Shown one piece after another: positions 45,902 to 55,159 of a DNA stretch of 64,000 bases. Source of the stretch: an uncultured Acidobacteriaceae bacterium (lineage in GTDB: Bacteria > Acidobacteriota > Terriglobia > Terriglobales > Acidobacteriaceae); the NCBI GenBank assembly GCA_937879855.1, contig CALFMO010000008.1:124001-188000 (forward strand). The letters run 5' to 3'. A program made the position numbers and the translations under genes. Under the pieces are notes generated by a model. It worked only from the letters and a program-made list of their open reading frames with translations. It was not told the DNA's origin and did not search any database. Numbering within the stretch: position 1 is the first letter of the stretch; the number at the start of each line of letters is the position of its first letter.

Positions 45902-47707
45902 TTGGGCAAGCTGAGATGTGAGGCAGAAACGACATCGAAAAATCTGCTGAATCGCGAGTCGGGGCCGCCATTCAAGGAACGGCGCTCCTTCATCGGCGCC
46001 ATGGCAACCCTGGGAGCAGGGTTAGCCGGTTCGGTCATCTTACCCGCAACAGCTTTAGCGCAGCCCGCGGCGCAAGTCCCCCCGAAAACAAAATCCACCA
46101 CAAATGCTTGCGGACGAAACACGGTCATCGCTTCCGACGCGGCAACAGTCGCAGAAACAACCGCAGGGAAAATCCGGGGATTCAGGCGGAACGGTGTATA
46201 CATTTTCAAAGGTATCCCCTACGGCGCCTCCACGGCTGGCGCCAGGCGTTTCATGCCGCCAGCCAAGCCTGAACCGTGGACGGGAATTCGCAACGCGCTG
46301 CAGTATGGCCGTATTTGTCCATACCTGGACTCCGCGCATTTTGATACTGACGGGAAAAACCTGGCGAACTCCGATGAAGATCAGTTCGTGCTGCATCGCG
46401 GAGCGTTCCTAACAGTGCCCGGCGAGGACTGCCTGCGTGTGAATGTATGGACCCCGGAGATCAATGCCTCCCATAAGCGCCCAGTCATGGTCTACATGCA
46501 CGGCGGAGGATTTTCCGCCGGTAGCGGTCATGATCTTCTTTCCTACGACGGCGAAAGGCTTGCCCGCAATCACGATGCAGTGGTCGTGAATCACAATCAT
46601 CGGCTAAACGTGTATGGCTATCTAAATCTTGGACACTTAGGAGGAGAAGAATATGCCAGCTCCGCCAACGTAGGAATGCTTGACCTCGTGGCGGTTTTAG
46701 AGTGGGTTCGCGATAACATCACAACTTTCGGCGGCGATCCGGGTAGCGTAACCATTTTTGGTCAGTCCGGCGGCGGTGGAAAAGTTCTTGCTCTTATGGC
46801 AATGCCGGCGGCCAAAGGCTTGTTTCACCGTGCGATCGTGCAAAGCGGACCTTTTCTTAAATCTCTTTCGCCTAATTACTCAGGGCGATTGGCTGAGCAG
46901 CTGCTCACAGAGCTGGGGCTATCCAAATCGCAGTTGAGCGAACTTCAGATAATTCCAGTTGATCGGCTTTCAGGCGCTGCGGCCGAAGCCATGAAGAAAA
47001 TGCCTCGGCCCAAACCTTCCCTTCGCAGAACCTACGGCGAATACGATTGGGGGCCGACAGTCGACGGCCTCATACTTCCTCGCCATCCATTCGATCCGGG
47101 AGCTCCGGACATATCTGCGGACGTTCCATTGTTAACCGGCACAGATCTTCACGAGGGTGTAAGTGGGCTCGACCGTCCCGATGCCAATGCGATGGGAGTG
47201 GAAGAAGTTAACCGATTGGTGAAGGAAGAATTTGGCGACGGCAGCCAGCCGATCATCGACGCCTACCGGCGCGATTACCCTAACGCGGCTCCCTTTGACC
47301 TGTATGCCACCATTGCCGCCGCTTCCTTTCGCCGTCCTGCGTTCGAGCAGGCTACCAGGAAGGCTGCTTTGGGTAGCGCGCCGGCATACTCTTATATATA
47401 TTCTTGGCGGACGCCGATACTGGATGGCCGTCCCGGTCCGTTTCACGCCGCAGAAATAGCATTCACGTTCGACAATGCTGAAATTTGCGACCATTACAGT
47501 GGAGGCACTCCGGCAGCTTTCGTCCTATCGAAGCAGATCAGCACTGCCTGGGTAAATTTTGCCCGAACCGGAAATCCTAATCACAACGGTCTGCCACATT
47601 GGCCGCCATATACGCCGGAGGAGCGGGCAACGATGTACTTAGACACGCCCTGCGCAGTGCGCAACGACCCCGAGGGGGAAGGATTGAAGCTCATGGCACA
47701 CTCCTGA
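45902..47707 (+). CDS. Tat-exported carboxylesterase type B
   Basis: 601-residue carboxylesterase/lipase-family protein. TTG start, then a Tat signal FKERRSFIGAMATLGAGLAG. The core has IFKGIPYGAST, EDCLRVNVWTPE, VMVYMHGGGFSAGSGHD (oxyanion hole) and the elbow FGQSGGGGKV, where most members have GESAG; Glu and His would come from TDLHEG and the FHAAEIAFTF segment. Separated by 165 bp from the FAH gene, so it may be the operon end or have its own promoter. It probably deacylates carbohydrate or aromatic esters outside the cytoplasm. Confidence 0.92.
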   Translation: MGKLRCEAETTSKNLLNRESGPPFKERRSFIGAMATLGAGLAGSVILPATALAQPAAQVPPKTKSTTNACGRNTVIASDAATVAETTAGKIRGFRRNGVYIFKGIPYGASTAGARRFMPPAKPEPWTGIRNALQYGRICPYLDSAHFDTDGKNLANSDEDQFVLHRGAFLTVPGEDCLRVNVWTPEINASHKRPVMVYMHGGGFSAGSGHDLLSYDGERLARNHDAVVVNHNHRLNVYGYLNLGHLGGEEYASSANVGMLDLVAVLEWVRDNITTFGGDPGSVTIFGQSGGGGKVLALMAMPAAKGLFHRAIVQSGPFLKSLSPNYSGRLAEQLLTELGLSKSQLSELQIIPVDRLSGAAAEAMKKMPRPKPSLRRTYGEYDWGPTVDGLILPRHPFDPGAPDISADVPLLTGTDLHEGVSGLDRPDANAMGVEEVNRLVKEEFGDGSQPIIDAYRRDYPNAAPFDLYATIAAASFRRPAFEQATRKAALGSAPAYSYIYSWRTPILDGRPGPFHAAEIAFTFDNAEICDHYSGGTPAAFVLSKQISTAWVNFARTGNPNHNGLPHWPPYTPEERATMYLDTPCAVRNDPEGEGLKLMAHS

Positions 47708-47794
47708 GTTCGAATCACCGCAATAACGGGGCATCCTGCAAATTTCACTGCAACAGCAAGTACTTTGATAAATCAAAATATGAGTATGTCGAGC

Positions 47795-49591
47795 TCATTT
47801 CCTTGCGGTAGTGTAATGCTGTGCACGAACGATTCCCTTGCCTTCTTCGATTGTAAGAATTTGGCCCGCTTCCGCCGATTTGAAGTCTTCGACTTTGCCA
47901 TCAAGCCAGCGGATTGATATGTCCGCTATTCTCGCGCTGCCAAGGCCGAAGTGCAGGCGAAAATCATTTTGTGAGATGTACGACCCTCCGCTGCGCACTT
48001 CGTCAATTTGTTTATGTCCACCAGCAGTGACGGTGAGGCGCGCGCCAATAGCATCCCGCCCGGAGGTGAGAGCGCGCACCAGCAGCGAATTCCCGCTACT
48101 TGCAAAGTTTTTGAGCAGCGAGGGTGCTTCGCCCATATTGCTGATTACGACTTCTTCGCTACCGTCATTGTCCAGATCGCCTACCGCCAGTCCGCGTGAG
48201 GAATGAACGTTGGTAATGCCCGGACCGCCCTGCGCGGACAGATCAAAGAACTGGCCGTCACCGCGGTTCCAATAGAGAAGTCGTGGCTGCTTATACTTTT
48301 CGGCGGTGTGGCCAGTATCTACTTCGGGATACACATGGCCATTCGCGACGATTAGGTCCTTCCAGCCGTCATTATCGAAATCAAGAAATGCGGTTCCCCA
48401 ACCCAGATATTTTGTGTTCACTGCCAGGCCTGAGCCGATGGTATCGTCTTCGAAGTTGTTTCTCCCTCGATTCTTGTACATGGTGTGGGTGTCATCGGCG
48501 AAGTTTGTCTTGAAAATGTCGAGTAGACCATCACCATCGAAATCGGCGGCAGCCGCGCCCATACCGGCTTGTTCGCGCCCGTCTTCATTGTATGCGAGGC
48601 CGGCGCGGAGCCCGATCTCTTCAAACATTTTTCCTTCCAGGTTGTGGTAGTACAAACTCGCAGTCGAATCACAAGCCACAAAGATGTCCGGCCAACCATC
48701 GTTGTCGAAGTCTCCTGTTAACGCGGTGAATCCGTAGTAGTTCTTAGGACCTGAAATGTGAACCTGATCCGAAATATCAATGAAGTTTCCGTGCCCATCA
48801 TTTTGATAGAACGAGAGCGTTTCGGGCGGAAGACCGCGGGGGCCGCACATCACCGGCCTTCCTTTCCACTGGCATTGGCCGGTCTGGCCAGGGTGAGGCG
48901 TGTGGGCTAGGTCGAAGTCCACATAATGGACGACGACCAGATCCAGAAATCCGTCTCGGTTGAAATCGAGGAACGCGCAACCTGTACTCCAGCGCGGTTT
49001 TGGCGAAAGCAGCCCTCGCTCCTTGGTCTCGTCCTTGAACGTGCCATTGCCGAGATTTCGATAGAGAACGTTCTGTCCCCACTGAGTGATGAACAAGTCC
49101 GGATATCCATGATTGTCTACGTCTCCGACACAAACCCCCTGTCCCCATCCGGTGGGCTTGATTCCCGCCTTGTCGGTAACGTCTTCGAATTTCAGTCCGC
49201 CCAGATTGTGATAAAGGAAATGCTTCGGTTGAGCAGCGTCTTTCTCCAGTCGCCCTGAGTTGATCAGGAAAATGTCAGGCAAACCGTCGTTATCGAAATC
49301 GAAGATCGCGACGCCGTTGCCGGTGGTCTCCACTATGTATTGTTTCGAAGTTTCTGAGCCAGAGATGTTTACGCCGGTGAGTCCAGCTTGGGTCGCGATG
49401 TCGTGATATTCAACTATTGGCGGTTTCATCCCTGCAGGAAGCGGCCGCGCAGGGACAGCGGTACCTCCCGTGGCCACACCCTGTGCATGCGCGAGCTGAA
49501 TACTGCCGAGCGCAAGGATTATGAGGCCCAACAAAAAAGGAATCTGGCCAAAAATCCATTCGCCCAACCGGCGGGTACGCACGCGAATCAT
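47795..49591 (-). CDS. CRTAC1-type FG-GAP/VCBS and ASPIC-UnbV protein
   Basis: Secreted 598-residue protein. I chose ATG 49591 because it starts a clean signal peptide (IFGQIPFLLGLIILALGSIQLAHAQ); the frame runs on to 49801 but would overlap the divergent TPR gene. Repeats of the FG-GAP/VCBS type with Ca-binding DxDxDG loops run through about 80-480 (FDFDNDGLPDIFLINSG, LDFNRDGFLDLVVVHY, ADFDGDGLLDIFKTNF). The C-terminal 100 residues are the ASPIC/UnbV domain (RALTSGRDAIGARLTV, GGSYISQNDFRLHFGLG). Probably a beta-propeller adhesion or scaffold protein paired with the TPR protein 73 bp away. Confidence 0.92.
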   Translation of the reverse strand: MIRVRTRRLGEWIFGQIPFLLGLIILALGSIQLAHAQGVATGGTAVPARPLPAGMKPPIVEYHDIATQAGLTGVNISGSETSKQYIVETTGNGVAIFDFDNDGLPDIFLINSGRLEKDAAQPKHFLYHNLGGLKFEDVTDKAGIKPTGWGQGVCVGDVDNHGYPDLFITQWGQNVLYRNLGNGTFKDETKERGLLSPKPRWSTGCAFLDFNRDGFLDLVVVHYVDFDLAHTPHPGQTGQCQWKGRPVMCGPRGLPPETLSFYQNDGHGNFIDISDQVHISGPKNYYGFTALTGDFDNDGWPDIFVACDSTASLYYHNLEGKMFEEIGLRAGLAYNEDGREQAGMGAAAADFDGDGLLDIFKTNFADDTHTMYKNRGRNNFEDDTIGSGLAVNTKYLGWGTAFLDFDNDGWKDLIVANGHVYPEVDTGHTAEKYKQPRLLYWNRGDGQFFDLSAQGGPGITNVHSSRGLAVGDLDNDGSEEVVISNMGEAPSLLKNFASSGNSLLVRALTSGRDAIGARLTVTAGGHKQIDEVRSGGSYISQNDFRLHFGLGSARIADISIRWLDGKVEDFKSAEAGQILTIEEGKGIVRAQHYTTARK

Positions 49592-49664
49592 TTCGCGATC
49601 ATAACATTCTGGCTGAAGTGGTCCGGCCCCTCTGCTACGATGGAGCGCTAGCAGGAAGCAGACG

Positions 49665-52229
49665 ATGAGGTTGGTCAGCATGCGGCGGTGGGCGCGAATT
49701 GCTCGCTGCGCCTGGGTTGTGCAAGCATTCAGCGCGATCTTGTTCGCGCAAATGCCCGCTGCATGCAAAGCTCCAGCGGAGTTGGGGAAGGTGATCGCCA
49801 CTCAGCCGTCGGCGGATATATACGATGCATTAGGCGCCTACTTTGGCCAGCGGCAGCAGTTGTCGTGCGCAATCGCCGCTTTTGAAGCTGCGGTACACCA
49901 GAACCCCAATTCATGGGAGGCGCGCTTCAATCTTTCTCTCGCACTTTTGCAAAACCACGACCCTGCGAGGGCTGCCCGGGAATTGAGAGTTGCAACACGC
50001 ATAAAGCCCGATAATCCGTTGGGACACATCGCACTCGGAGAAGCGTTGGGCGAGTTGGGACAAAATGAAGGCGCAATCGAAGAATTCAAGTTCGTGCTGA
50101 AATCGGACCCAAAGTCCGTGCCAGCCCTGGATGGGTTGGCGAAAGCGTTGATTGCTCAGAAGCGATACTCGGCCGCGATTGCGTACTTGAAAGACTCGTC
50201 TGCCGATCCTGTGCTTCAGGATGACCTCGCCGTGGCTTATTCGAGCAACGGGGACGTGGCGGAAGCTGTCAAAGTGCTGTCACAGCTAGTACAACAAAAC
50301 CCTTCATCAGCGGACCGTCACGCCAGGTTGGGTCTCGCCTACACCCGGGAGTCTCAGTTTCGACAAGCGGTTGACGAGTTCCGCGAGGCGCTACGCCTGG
50401 ATCCAAGCAATGACGTCACCAGACTTTCATATGTGAAGGCGTTGATTATCCTAGCGGAGTTCCAAACGGCATTGCCCGAAATCCAGAACTACTTCCGGCG
50501 CAAGCCGCACGACTTTGACGCGCTTTACCTGATGGGAGTGATTGACCGCGGGCTTGGAAAATACACGGCGGCTGAAGACTTGCTCCGGCAGGCGATAGCA
50601 CTTGACTCGAACCATTACGACACTCGCTACAACCTGGGCTTTGTGCTTGCGAAGCTGGGAAGGCCGCAAGAGGCAGTGGTTCATCTTGAAAAGGCGGTCC
50701 AGCTGAATCCGGCATCGAGCGAAGCTCGATTTCAGCTGGCGGCGGTGTTGCGAAGTCTGGGCCAGGAGCAGAAAGCCCGCGAGGAACTAGAAGGCTTTCA
50801 AGAAAAGAAACAGCAGAGCGTCAAAGAGGACGTGGCCGGGACGAAGGTCAACCGGGCCAATGAATATTTTCAAGCGGGCGAGTACCAGCGCGCTGCCGAT
50901 CTGTACCGCGAAGCTCTGGGTCAGTACCCAGAGAATGCGCGCACCTATTACGATCTGGCTTTGGCCCTGGATCAACTGGGAAAGACCGCCGAGGAACGTG
51001 AAGCGCTAAAAAAAGCCATTAGCCTCGATTCCACTCTCGCTCGTGCGCACAATCAGCTGGGATTGCTTTGCCTGCAAGCTGGCCAGCAGGCTCAAGGGGA
51101 AACAGAACTGAAAGCAGCGATTTCCCTGGACCCGGGTTACGCAGAGGCGCAGAACAACCTCGGTGTGCTATACGGTCAGCAGGGAAAAAATAAAGAAGCG
51201 GAAGAACTCTTCCGTCAGGCGACAGAAAACAATCCGAAGTACACGCAGGCATTCATCAATCTCGGGTTGATTCTCGCAAGTGAATCGCGTTTCCCGGACG
51301 CGGAACAACCGATACGGAGCGCCGTCAAGATGAGTCCCGACAACTCCCAGGCACTTAGTGTGCTTGCCATGGTACTCACGCGGATGAAGCGGAGTGAAGA
51401 GGGAATCAGCTACTTCCAGCAAGTCATCAAACTGGATCCCAAGTCTTCCGGCGCGCATTTGAATCTGGGAATTGCGTATGCGGACGAGTTCAACCTGGAA
51501 GGCGCTCTTGCAGAGTTTTCTGAAGCTGTGAATCTGGACCCAAATTCCGCCCCGGCGCACTACAACAAGGGCCGCGTTCTGCTTGATTTGCGTCGTTACC
51601 CAGACGCCAAACCAGAACTTGAAACTGCGGTCCATCTCGACGCTCAGTACGCCGAACCGTGGTATCTGCTGGGACTGATCGAAAAAGCAGCCGGAAATGC
51701 CGCGGCCGCTGTCCAGGCGCTGCAGAAGTCTGCTGAGCTTGACCCCAAGAACCCTGACACGCTCTTCGTGCTGGGTCAAGAGCTTCTGCACAATGGGGAC
51801 CCTGTTGGTGCTGTCGCGCAATGGCGAAAAGTGATCGAGATAAATCCTGAGCATGGTGAGGCACTTTACAACCTGTCCCGCCAATTAGCGCAATCAGATC
51901 CTGATGAGTCCAGACGTTTTCAAGCTCGATTCGAAGCGCTGCAGTCACAAAATCAAATCATGGATCGGGCTCAGACTTTGGGAAACTTCGCCTTGGCATC
52001 CGCTGCCGCGCACGATTGGCCACAAGCCATCTCACAGTTGCAAGAAGGAATTCAGGTCTGCGGCGGTTGTACTGCACTTGGCCAGTTACATAAGGACCTC
52101 GGGCTAATCTATCTCCATTCAGGGGACGCAAAAGACGGACTGCGGGAACTGCTGGAAGCAAAAAAGCTTACGCCCGCCGACCCGGATATAGATAAGGCTA
52201 TTCGCTTCGCGGAGATTACCCAGAGGTGA
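49665..52229 (+). CDS. Large TPR-repeat protein
   Basis: 854 residues: a signal or membrane segment at the N-terminus (about 10-35), then about 20 tetratricopeptide repeats almost to the end, such as PDNPLGHIALGEALGELGQ, NHYDTRYNLGFVLAKLGRPQ and PKYTQAFINLGLILASESRF. No enzymatic domain. Divergent from the CRTAC1/ASPIC gene with a 73-bp shared promoter region; this pairing is frequent in Acidobacteriota. Likely exported and involved in protein-protein contacts at the cell envelope. Confidence 0.92.
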   Translation: MRLVSMRRWARIARCAWVVQAFSAILFAQMPAACKAPAELGKVIATQPSADIYDALGAYFGQRQQLSCAIAAFEAAVHQNPNSWEARFNLSLALLQNHDPARAARELRVATRIKPDNPLGHIALGEALGELGQNEGAIEEFKFVLKSDPKSVPALDGLAKALIAQKRYSAAIAYLKDSSADPVLQDDLAVAYSSNGDVAEAVKVLSQLVQQNPSSADRHARLGLAYTRESQFRQAVDEFREALRLDPSNDVTRLSYVKALIILAEFQTALPEIQNYFRRKPHDFDALYLMGVIDRGLGKYTAAEDLLRQAIALDSNHYDTRYNLGFVLAKLGRPQEAVVHLEKAVQLNPASSEARFQLAAVLRSLGQEQKAREELEGFQEKKQQSVKEDVAGTKVNRANEYFQAGEYQRAADLYREALGQYPENARTYYDLALALDQLGKTAEEREALKKAISLDSTLARAHNQLGLLCLQAGQQAQGETELKAAISLDPGYAEAQNNLGVLYGQQGKNKEAEELFRQATENNPKYTQAFINLGLILASESRFPDAEQPIRSAVKMSPDNSQALSVLAMVLTRMKRSEEGISYFQQVIKLDPKSSGAHLNLGIAYADEFNLEGALAEFSEAVNLDPNSAPAHYNKGRVLLDLRRYPDAKPELETAVHLDAQYAEPWYLLGLIEKAAGNAAAAVQALQKSAELDPKNPDTLFVLGQELLHNGDPVGAVAQWRKVIEINPEHGEALYNLSRQLAQSDPDESRRFQARFEALQSQNQIMDRAQTLGNFALASAAAHDWPQAISQLQEGIQVCGGCTALGQLHKDLGLIYLHSGDAKDGLRELLEAKKLTPADPDIDKAIRFAEITQR

Positions 52230-52401
52230 AGTGTTGTGGAGTGTACAGCCATCATCGTTGCGATGGCTCTGGTTGCCCGAGATTCTGCTTTGCTGGCTGG
52301 GACATGCGCGTAACCCATGATTCTCGAGTCTCTCACGACTTCTCAAGTACTTAGGCGGCCACCCGAAGTCACGTAAGTTGTTTAAAACACAGCATAACCT
52401 A

Positions 52402-52460
52402 GCACAGAAAAGGCTGGCGTCGGCGGTTCAACTCTGTCCCTGGCCACCATATTTTCAATT
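52402..52460 (+). repeat. tRNA 3' half (Phe-like) and right copy of the 35-bp direct repeat
   Basis: From about 52402 the sequence reads like the 3' half of a tRNA: anticodon-loop remnant with AGAAAA, variable loop GCGTC, T-stem GGCGG, T-loop TTCAACT, acceptor and CCA (52447-52449). The acceptor strand CCTGGCC has no GGCCAGG partner upstream, so it is not a working tRNA. Positions 52426-52460 match 3445-3479 at 33 of 35 bases. Confidence 0.6.
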
Positions 52461-52650
52461 GGATACAAGCGATTCTTAAAGGCCAAGGACTGCTAGTGAC
52501 TGTGCATCGTCAAGCGTCCCATGGGATGAATTACGGCCGATTATTCGTGAAGGATTTTCTTCTCAAGCACAATCGCCGGAACTGTCAATGAGTTGCCGAG
52601 GTTGTCGTTTTTCGGGGTGTGTCGCAAAGGGTGTCGTAACCTTCTTTTCG

Positions 52651-52799
52651 CTACCTCCGCATTTCAGCAGCTTCGCCTGCCGCACCGTAATCCAGCGCAG
52701 CGTGGACGACATCGAGTTCCGGATGCTGATAATGCATCGCAGTCTTCACATCTCGATGTCCCATGGTTTTCATAAGGGCGGCTAGGTTCCCGATTGTGC
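52651..52799 (-). pseudogene. C-terminal remnant of a tyrosine recombinase (integrase)
   Basis: On the minus strand this encodes NLAALMKTMGHRDVKTAMHY, then QHPELDVVHAALDY, and a stop. LMKxMGHRDVxTxMxYxHP is the box II of phage-type integrases, with the GHR arginine/histidine pair and the catalytic Tyr of AMHY. About 50 codons remain; the catalytic core upstream is missing. It lies 190 bp from the tRNA 3'-end fragment, the usual place for an integrase gene at an island edge. Confidence 0.85.
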
Positions 52800-52854
52800 T
52801 AACCGATAATAAGATTAATTATCGGTGTTAAAATTCTTTATGGAGGCCACAGCA

Positions 52855-53498
52855 ATGGGCGTAGCCAAAGCGGGACGAAAGTCCGACTGGAGGGACGGGT
52901 TTGTCTTCCTCGGCAACCACTTGGCTCTGGACTTTCTGAACACGCATCCGGTCCAGAACGGTGAACCTGTTGAGTTGCTCCCTGATTTCGACGCCCTTTT
53001 GCGATGGTTTCAGGCGGCCGACCTGCTGGTTTCTCGTCAGGAAACCAGTCTTCGGCAGCAGTGGGGAGAATCAGCTCGAGCCCAGCAGGTCGTAGAAGCC
53101 ATGCGGGAACTGCGCGAAAGACTGAGGAAGGAGGTCCTCTCCACGGAGCGTGGTGGCACAGTTCATCGCGTGGTATAGACGAACTGAATCACTTAATGGC
53201 AGAGCATCCTATTCTCACGAGGCTGAAGGCGAGCCGCAGTACGTCCGCAACAGAGTTGTGGTTCGATCCGCGTCAGCCCGAAGACTTATTTGCTCCCTTG
53301 GCGCACAGCGCGGCCACGTTGTTCGCTGACGTGGATCGCAGCCGCGTTCGCAAGTGTGGACAGTGCGTGCTGCACTTCTACGACACAAGCAAGAAAGGGA
53401 CCCGGCGCTGGTGCAGCATGCAACTGTGTGGAAACCGGCTCAAGGTCGCTGCCTACGCAACTCGTCGACGCATGAATGAGAGCAACTCATTCAGATGA
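52855..53498 (+). pseudogene. CGNR zinc-finger / ABATE-domain regulator, frameshifted
   Basis: Probable transcriptional regulator broken by one frameshift near 53160. GGAGG precedes ATG 52855 by eight bases. The first frame gives the ABATE-like domain (FLGNHLALDFLNTHPVQNGE ... MRELRERLRKEVL) and stops at 53178; the second frame resumes with IDELNHLMAEHPIL and ends in the CGNR finger: KCGQCVLHFYDTSKKGTRRW followed by CSMQLCGNRLK, with all four Cys intact. A single-base sequencing error would also explain it. The normal length of the family (~200) is reached only when both parts are joined. Confidence 0.8.
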
Positions 53499-53611
53499 GG
53501 CTATAGGTGTCCTTTTTACTTGGCATATCACGGGCGACGAAGCTATCAGGCTACCCTTGTGCTCATAGCAGTTCTCCTTGAGCGTCGATTTGAATCGTTC
53601 TGCAACCACAC

Positions 53612-54110
53612 TCACTCAAGGATCGCTTTGGGCTCCATAAGAGCTCCAATTCCATACTTGCCGTATTCGCGGCCTGACGCCCGAGAATTTGAATCCGCCC
53701 ATGGTGCTTGTGGATCGTCGGTCAGGTTGTTAATCACGACCCTAACGGCTCGCAAACGGGAGGCTACGCCTCGTGCGCGTTCAAGATCAGCTCCAATAAT
53801 TGCCGAGTGAAGGCCGTAGTTGGAGTCGTTGGCAATGCGGATTGCATCGTCCTCGGAGTCGTAAGCGATGACACTGAGGACTGGGCCAAAGAGTTCTTCT
53901 CGCGCGATCGTCATGTAGTTCTTCAGTTCTTCACATTGACAAACACTGTGGGCTTCACGAAAAAGCCCGCTTCAAGCCCCTGAGGACGTCCTTCTCTCCC
54001 GACCAGCACCTCCGCGCCGTCTTCAACATTCGAAACAAAAGCACAATGACTTCGCCCAACCTTAGCTTCTCGGAGAGGGCGAGCGCGTCTCTGTCAGGTG
54101 GATCGTAACT
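53612..54110 (-). pseudogene. Aldehyde dehydrogenase C-terminal remnant
   Basis: Minus strand. One frame gives SNVEDGAEVLVGREGRPQGL followed by EAGFFVKPTVFVNVKN, then a stop; another frame continues MTIAREELFGPVLSVIAYDS to YGIGALMEPKAILE. Together they are the last ~150 residues of an NAD-dependent aldehyde dehydrogenase. The break is an 8-bp tandem duplication (GAAGAACT twice, about 53913-53930): removing one copy restores NVKNYMTIAREE. The catalytic Glu and Cys part is missing. Confidence 0.9.
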
Positions 54111-54122
54111 TTTTCTGCCGCG

Positions 54123-54701
54123 GTGAATCTGATTGGCATGTGCAGGAATGTCTTTCTGCTGATGCTGGGCTTGGCGTGCATAGTCGCTACCAGTCCAGCG
54201 CAGGGAAACCTCAATCACCTCCGCGGGCAAACGTCGCCGTACCTGAAACAGGCAGTTTCCCAACCCGTTGATTGGTATCCTTGGGGTCCAGAGGCCTTCC
54301 GGCGTGCCCGCGAACTGGATCGCCCGATTCTGCTGGATGTCGGTGCCGTGTGGTGTTCGTGGTGTAGCCTAATGGATCGCGATACCTACACAAACGTGAC
54401 GACGGCGAATTACATCAATCAGCATTTTGTTTCGATAAAGGTTGACCTCGATTCAGCTCCGGACTTGGTGGCGCAATTGCAAAGAGCCCAAGCGCTGCTA
54501 AACCTGCCTGCCGGGCTTCCACTCATATCTTTCATCACACCAGAGGCAAAGCTCTACTTTGGCGCGGGATATCTGCCGGCAGAGCGCGAGGCGGGCAAAC
54601 CGTCGTTTCGAGAGGCAGGGGAAGAAGCTCAGAGCCGCTATGCCGATAAAACGAAGATCGAGGAAGAGTCCCTTCAATTGGAGGTTGCCAGGAAACCATG
54701 A
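54123..54701 (+). CDS. Exported thioredoxin-domain protein (DUF255-like)
   Basis: 192 residues with a signal peptide (FLLMLGLACIVATSPAQG). NHLRGQTSPYLKQAVSQPVD, WYPWGPEAFRRARELDRPIL and DVGAVWCSWCSLMDRDTY match the N-terminal thioredoxin domain of the YyaL/DUF255 family; the usual CHWC is here CSWC. Only that domain is present: full-length family members have ~600 residues with a further barrel, so this is a stand-alone form. It overlaps the next thioredoxin-like gene by 4 bp, indicating co-translation. Probably a periplasmic thiol-disulfide protein. Confidence 0.85.
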   Translation: MNLIGMCRNVFLLMLGLACIVATSPAQGNLNHLRGQTSPYLKQAVSQPVDWYPWGPEAFRRARELDRPILLDVGAVWCSWCSLMDRDTYTNVTTANYINQHFVSIKVDLDSAPDLVAQLQRAQALLNLPAGLPLISFITPEAKLYFGAGYLPAEREAGKPSFREAGEEAQSRYADKTKIEEESLQLEVARKP

Positions 54702-55147
54702 AGACAATTAGCCGGTTATTGTGGTTATTGCTGCTCTCAGCGTCTACTCTGTTTGCAATCGATAACTTGAAACTCAATCCGCATCTCGACTACGGCAGTG
54801 ACAGCCTCGACGGTCCACTCATCACCGGACTGGATGCTCAGTCAGGATTTGTTTCGGGCAAGACCAATTACGTCATCATGTACGGCGAGGGATGCTTTAA
54901 CTCAAAGCGGCAAGCACGTCGCACGGTTGAGCTGTACAATAAGTACCGTTCCCAGGTGCACTTTGTGGTCGTCGACCTTGACGTTCAGCGCTCGCCCGAA
55001 CAGCAGGAACTGGTCAAGAAATACTACAAGGGCTATATCCCGCATGTCGTCGTATTGAACGCGCACGGCGAGCCCCTTTACAACCAATCCGGCGAAGTGG
55101 ACTCCGCGGTTATTGAAGACCTCTTCAAGAGATCTGCTGGGCAGTGA
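54698..55147 (+). CDS. Thioredoxin-like exported protein
   Basis: 149 residues: signal peptide (LLWLLLLSASTLFAID), then a thioredoxin-type fold. YVIMYGEGCFNSKRQARRTV holds a single Cys where CxxC proteins have two, and VHFVVVDLDVQRSPEQQELV followed by YIPHVVVLNAHGEPLYNQSG is the strand/cis-Pro part of the fold. With one Cys it cannot run the ordinary dithiol cycle alone and may work by mixed disulfide or with the CSWC protein upstream. 12 bp separate it from the OsmC gene. Confidence 0.82.
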   Translation: MKTISRLLWLLLLSASTLFAIDNLKLNPHLDYGSDSLDGPLITGLDAQSGFVSGKTNYVIMYGEGCFNSKRQARRTVELYNKYRSQVHFVVVDLDVQRSPEQQELVKKYYKGYIPHVVVLNAHGEPLYNQSGEVDSAVIEDLFKRSAGQ

Positions 55148-55159
55148 GGGAGGGAATCG

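Noticed and set aside
49591..49801. N-terminal extension of the CRTAC1/ASPIC gene
   Set aside because: It would overlap the start of the divergent TPR gene, and a clean signal peptide begins at 49591.
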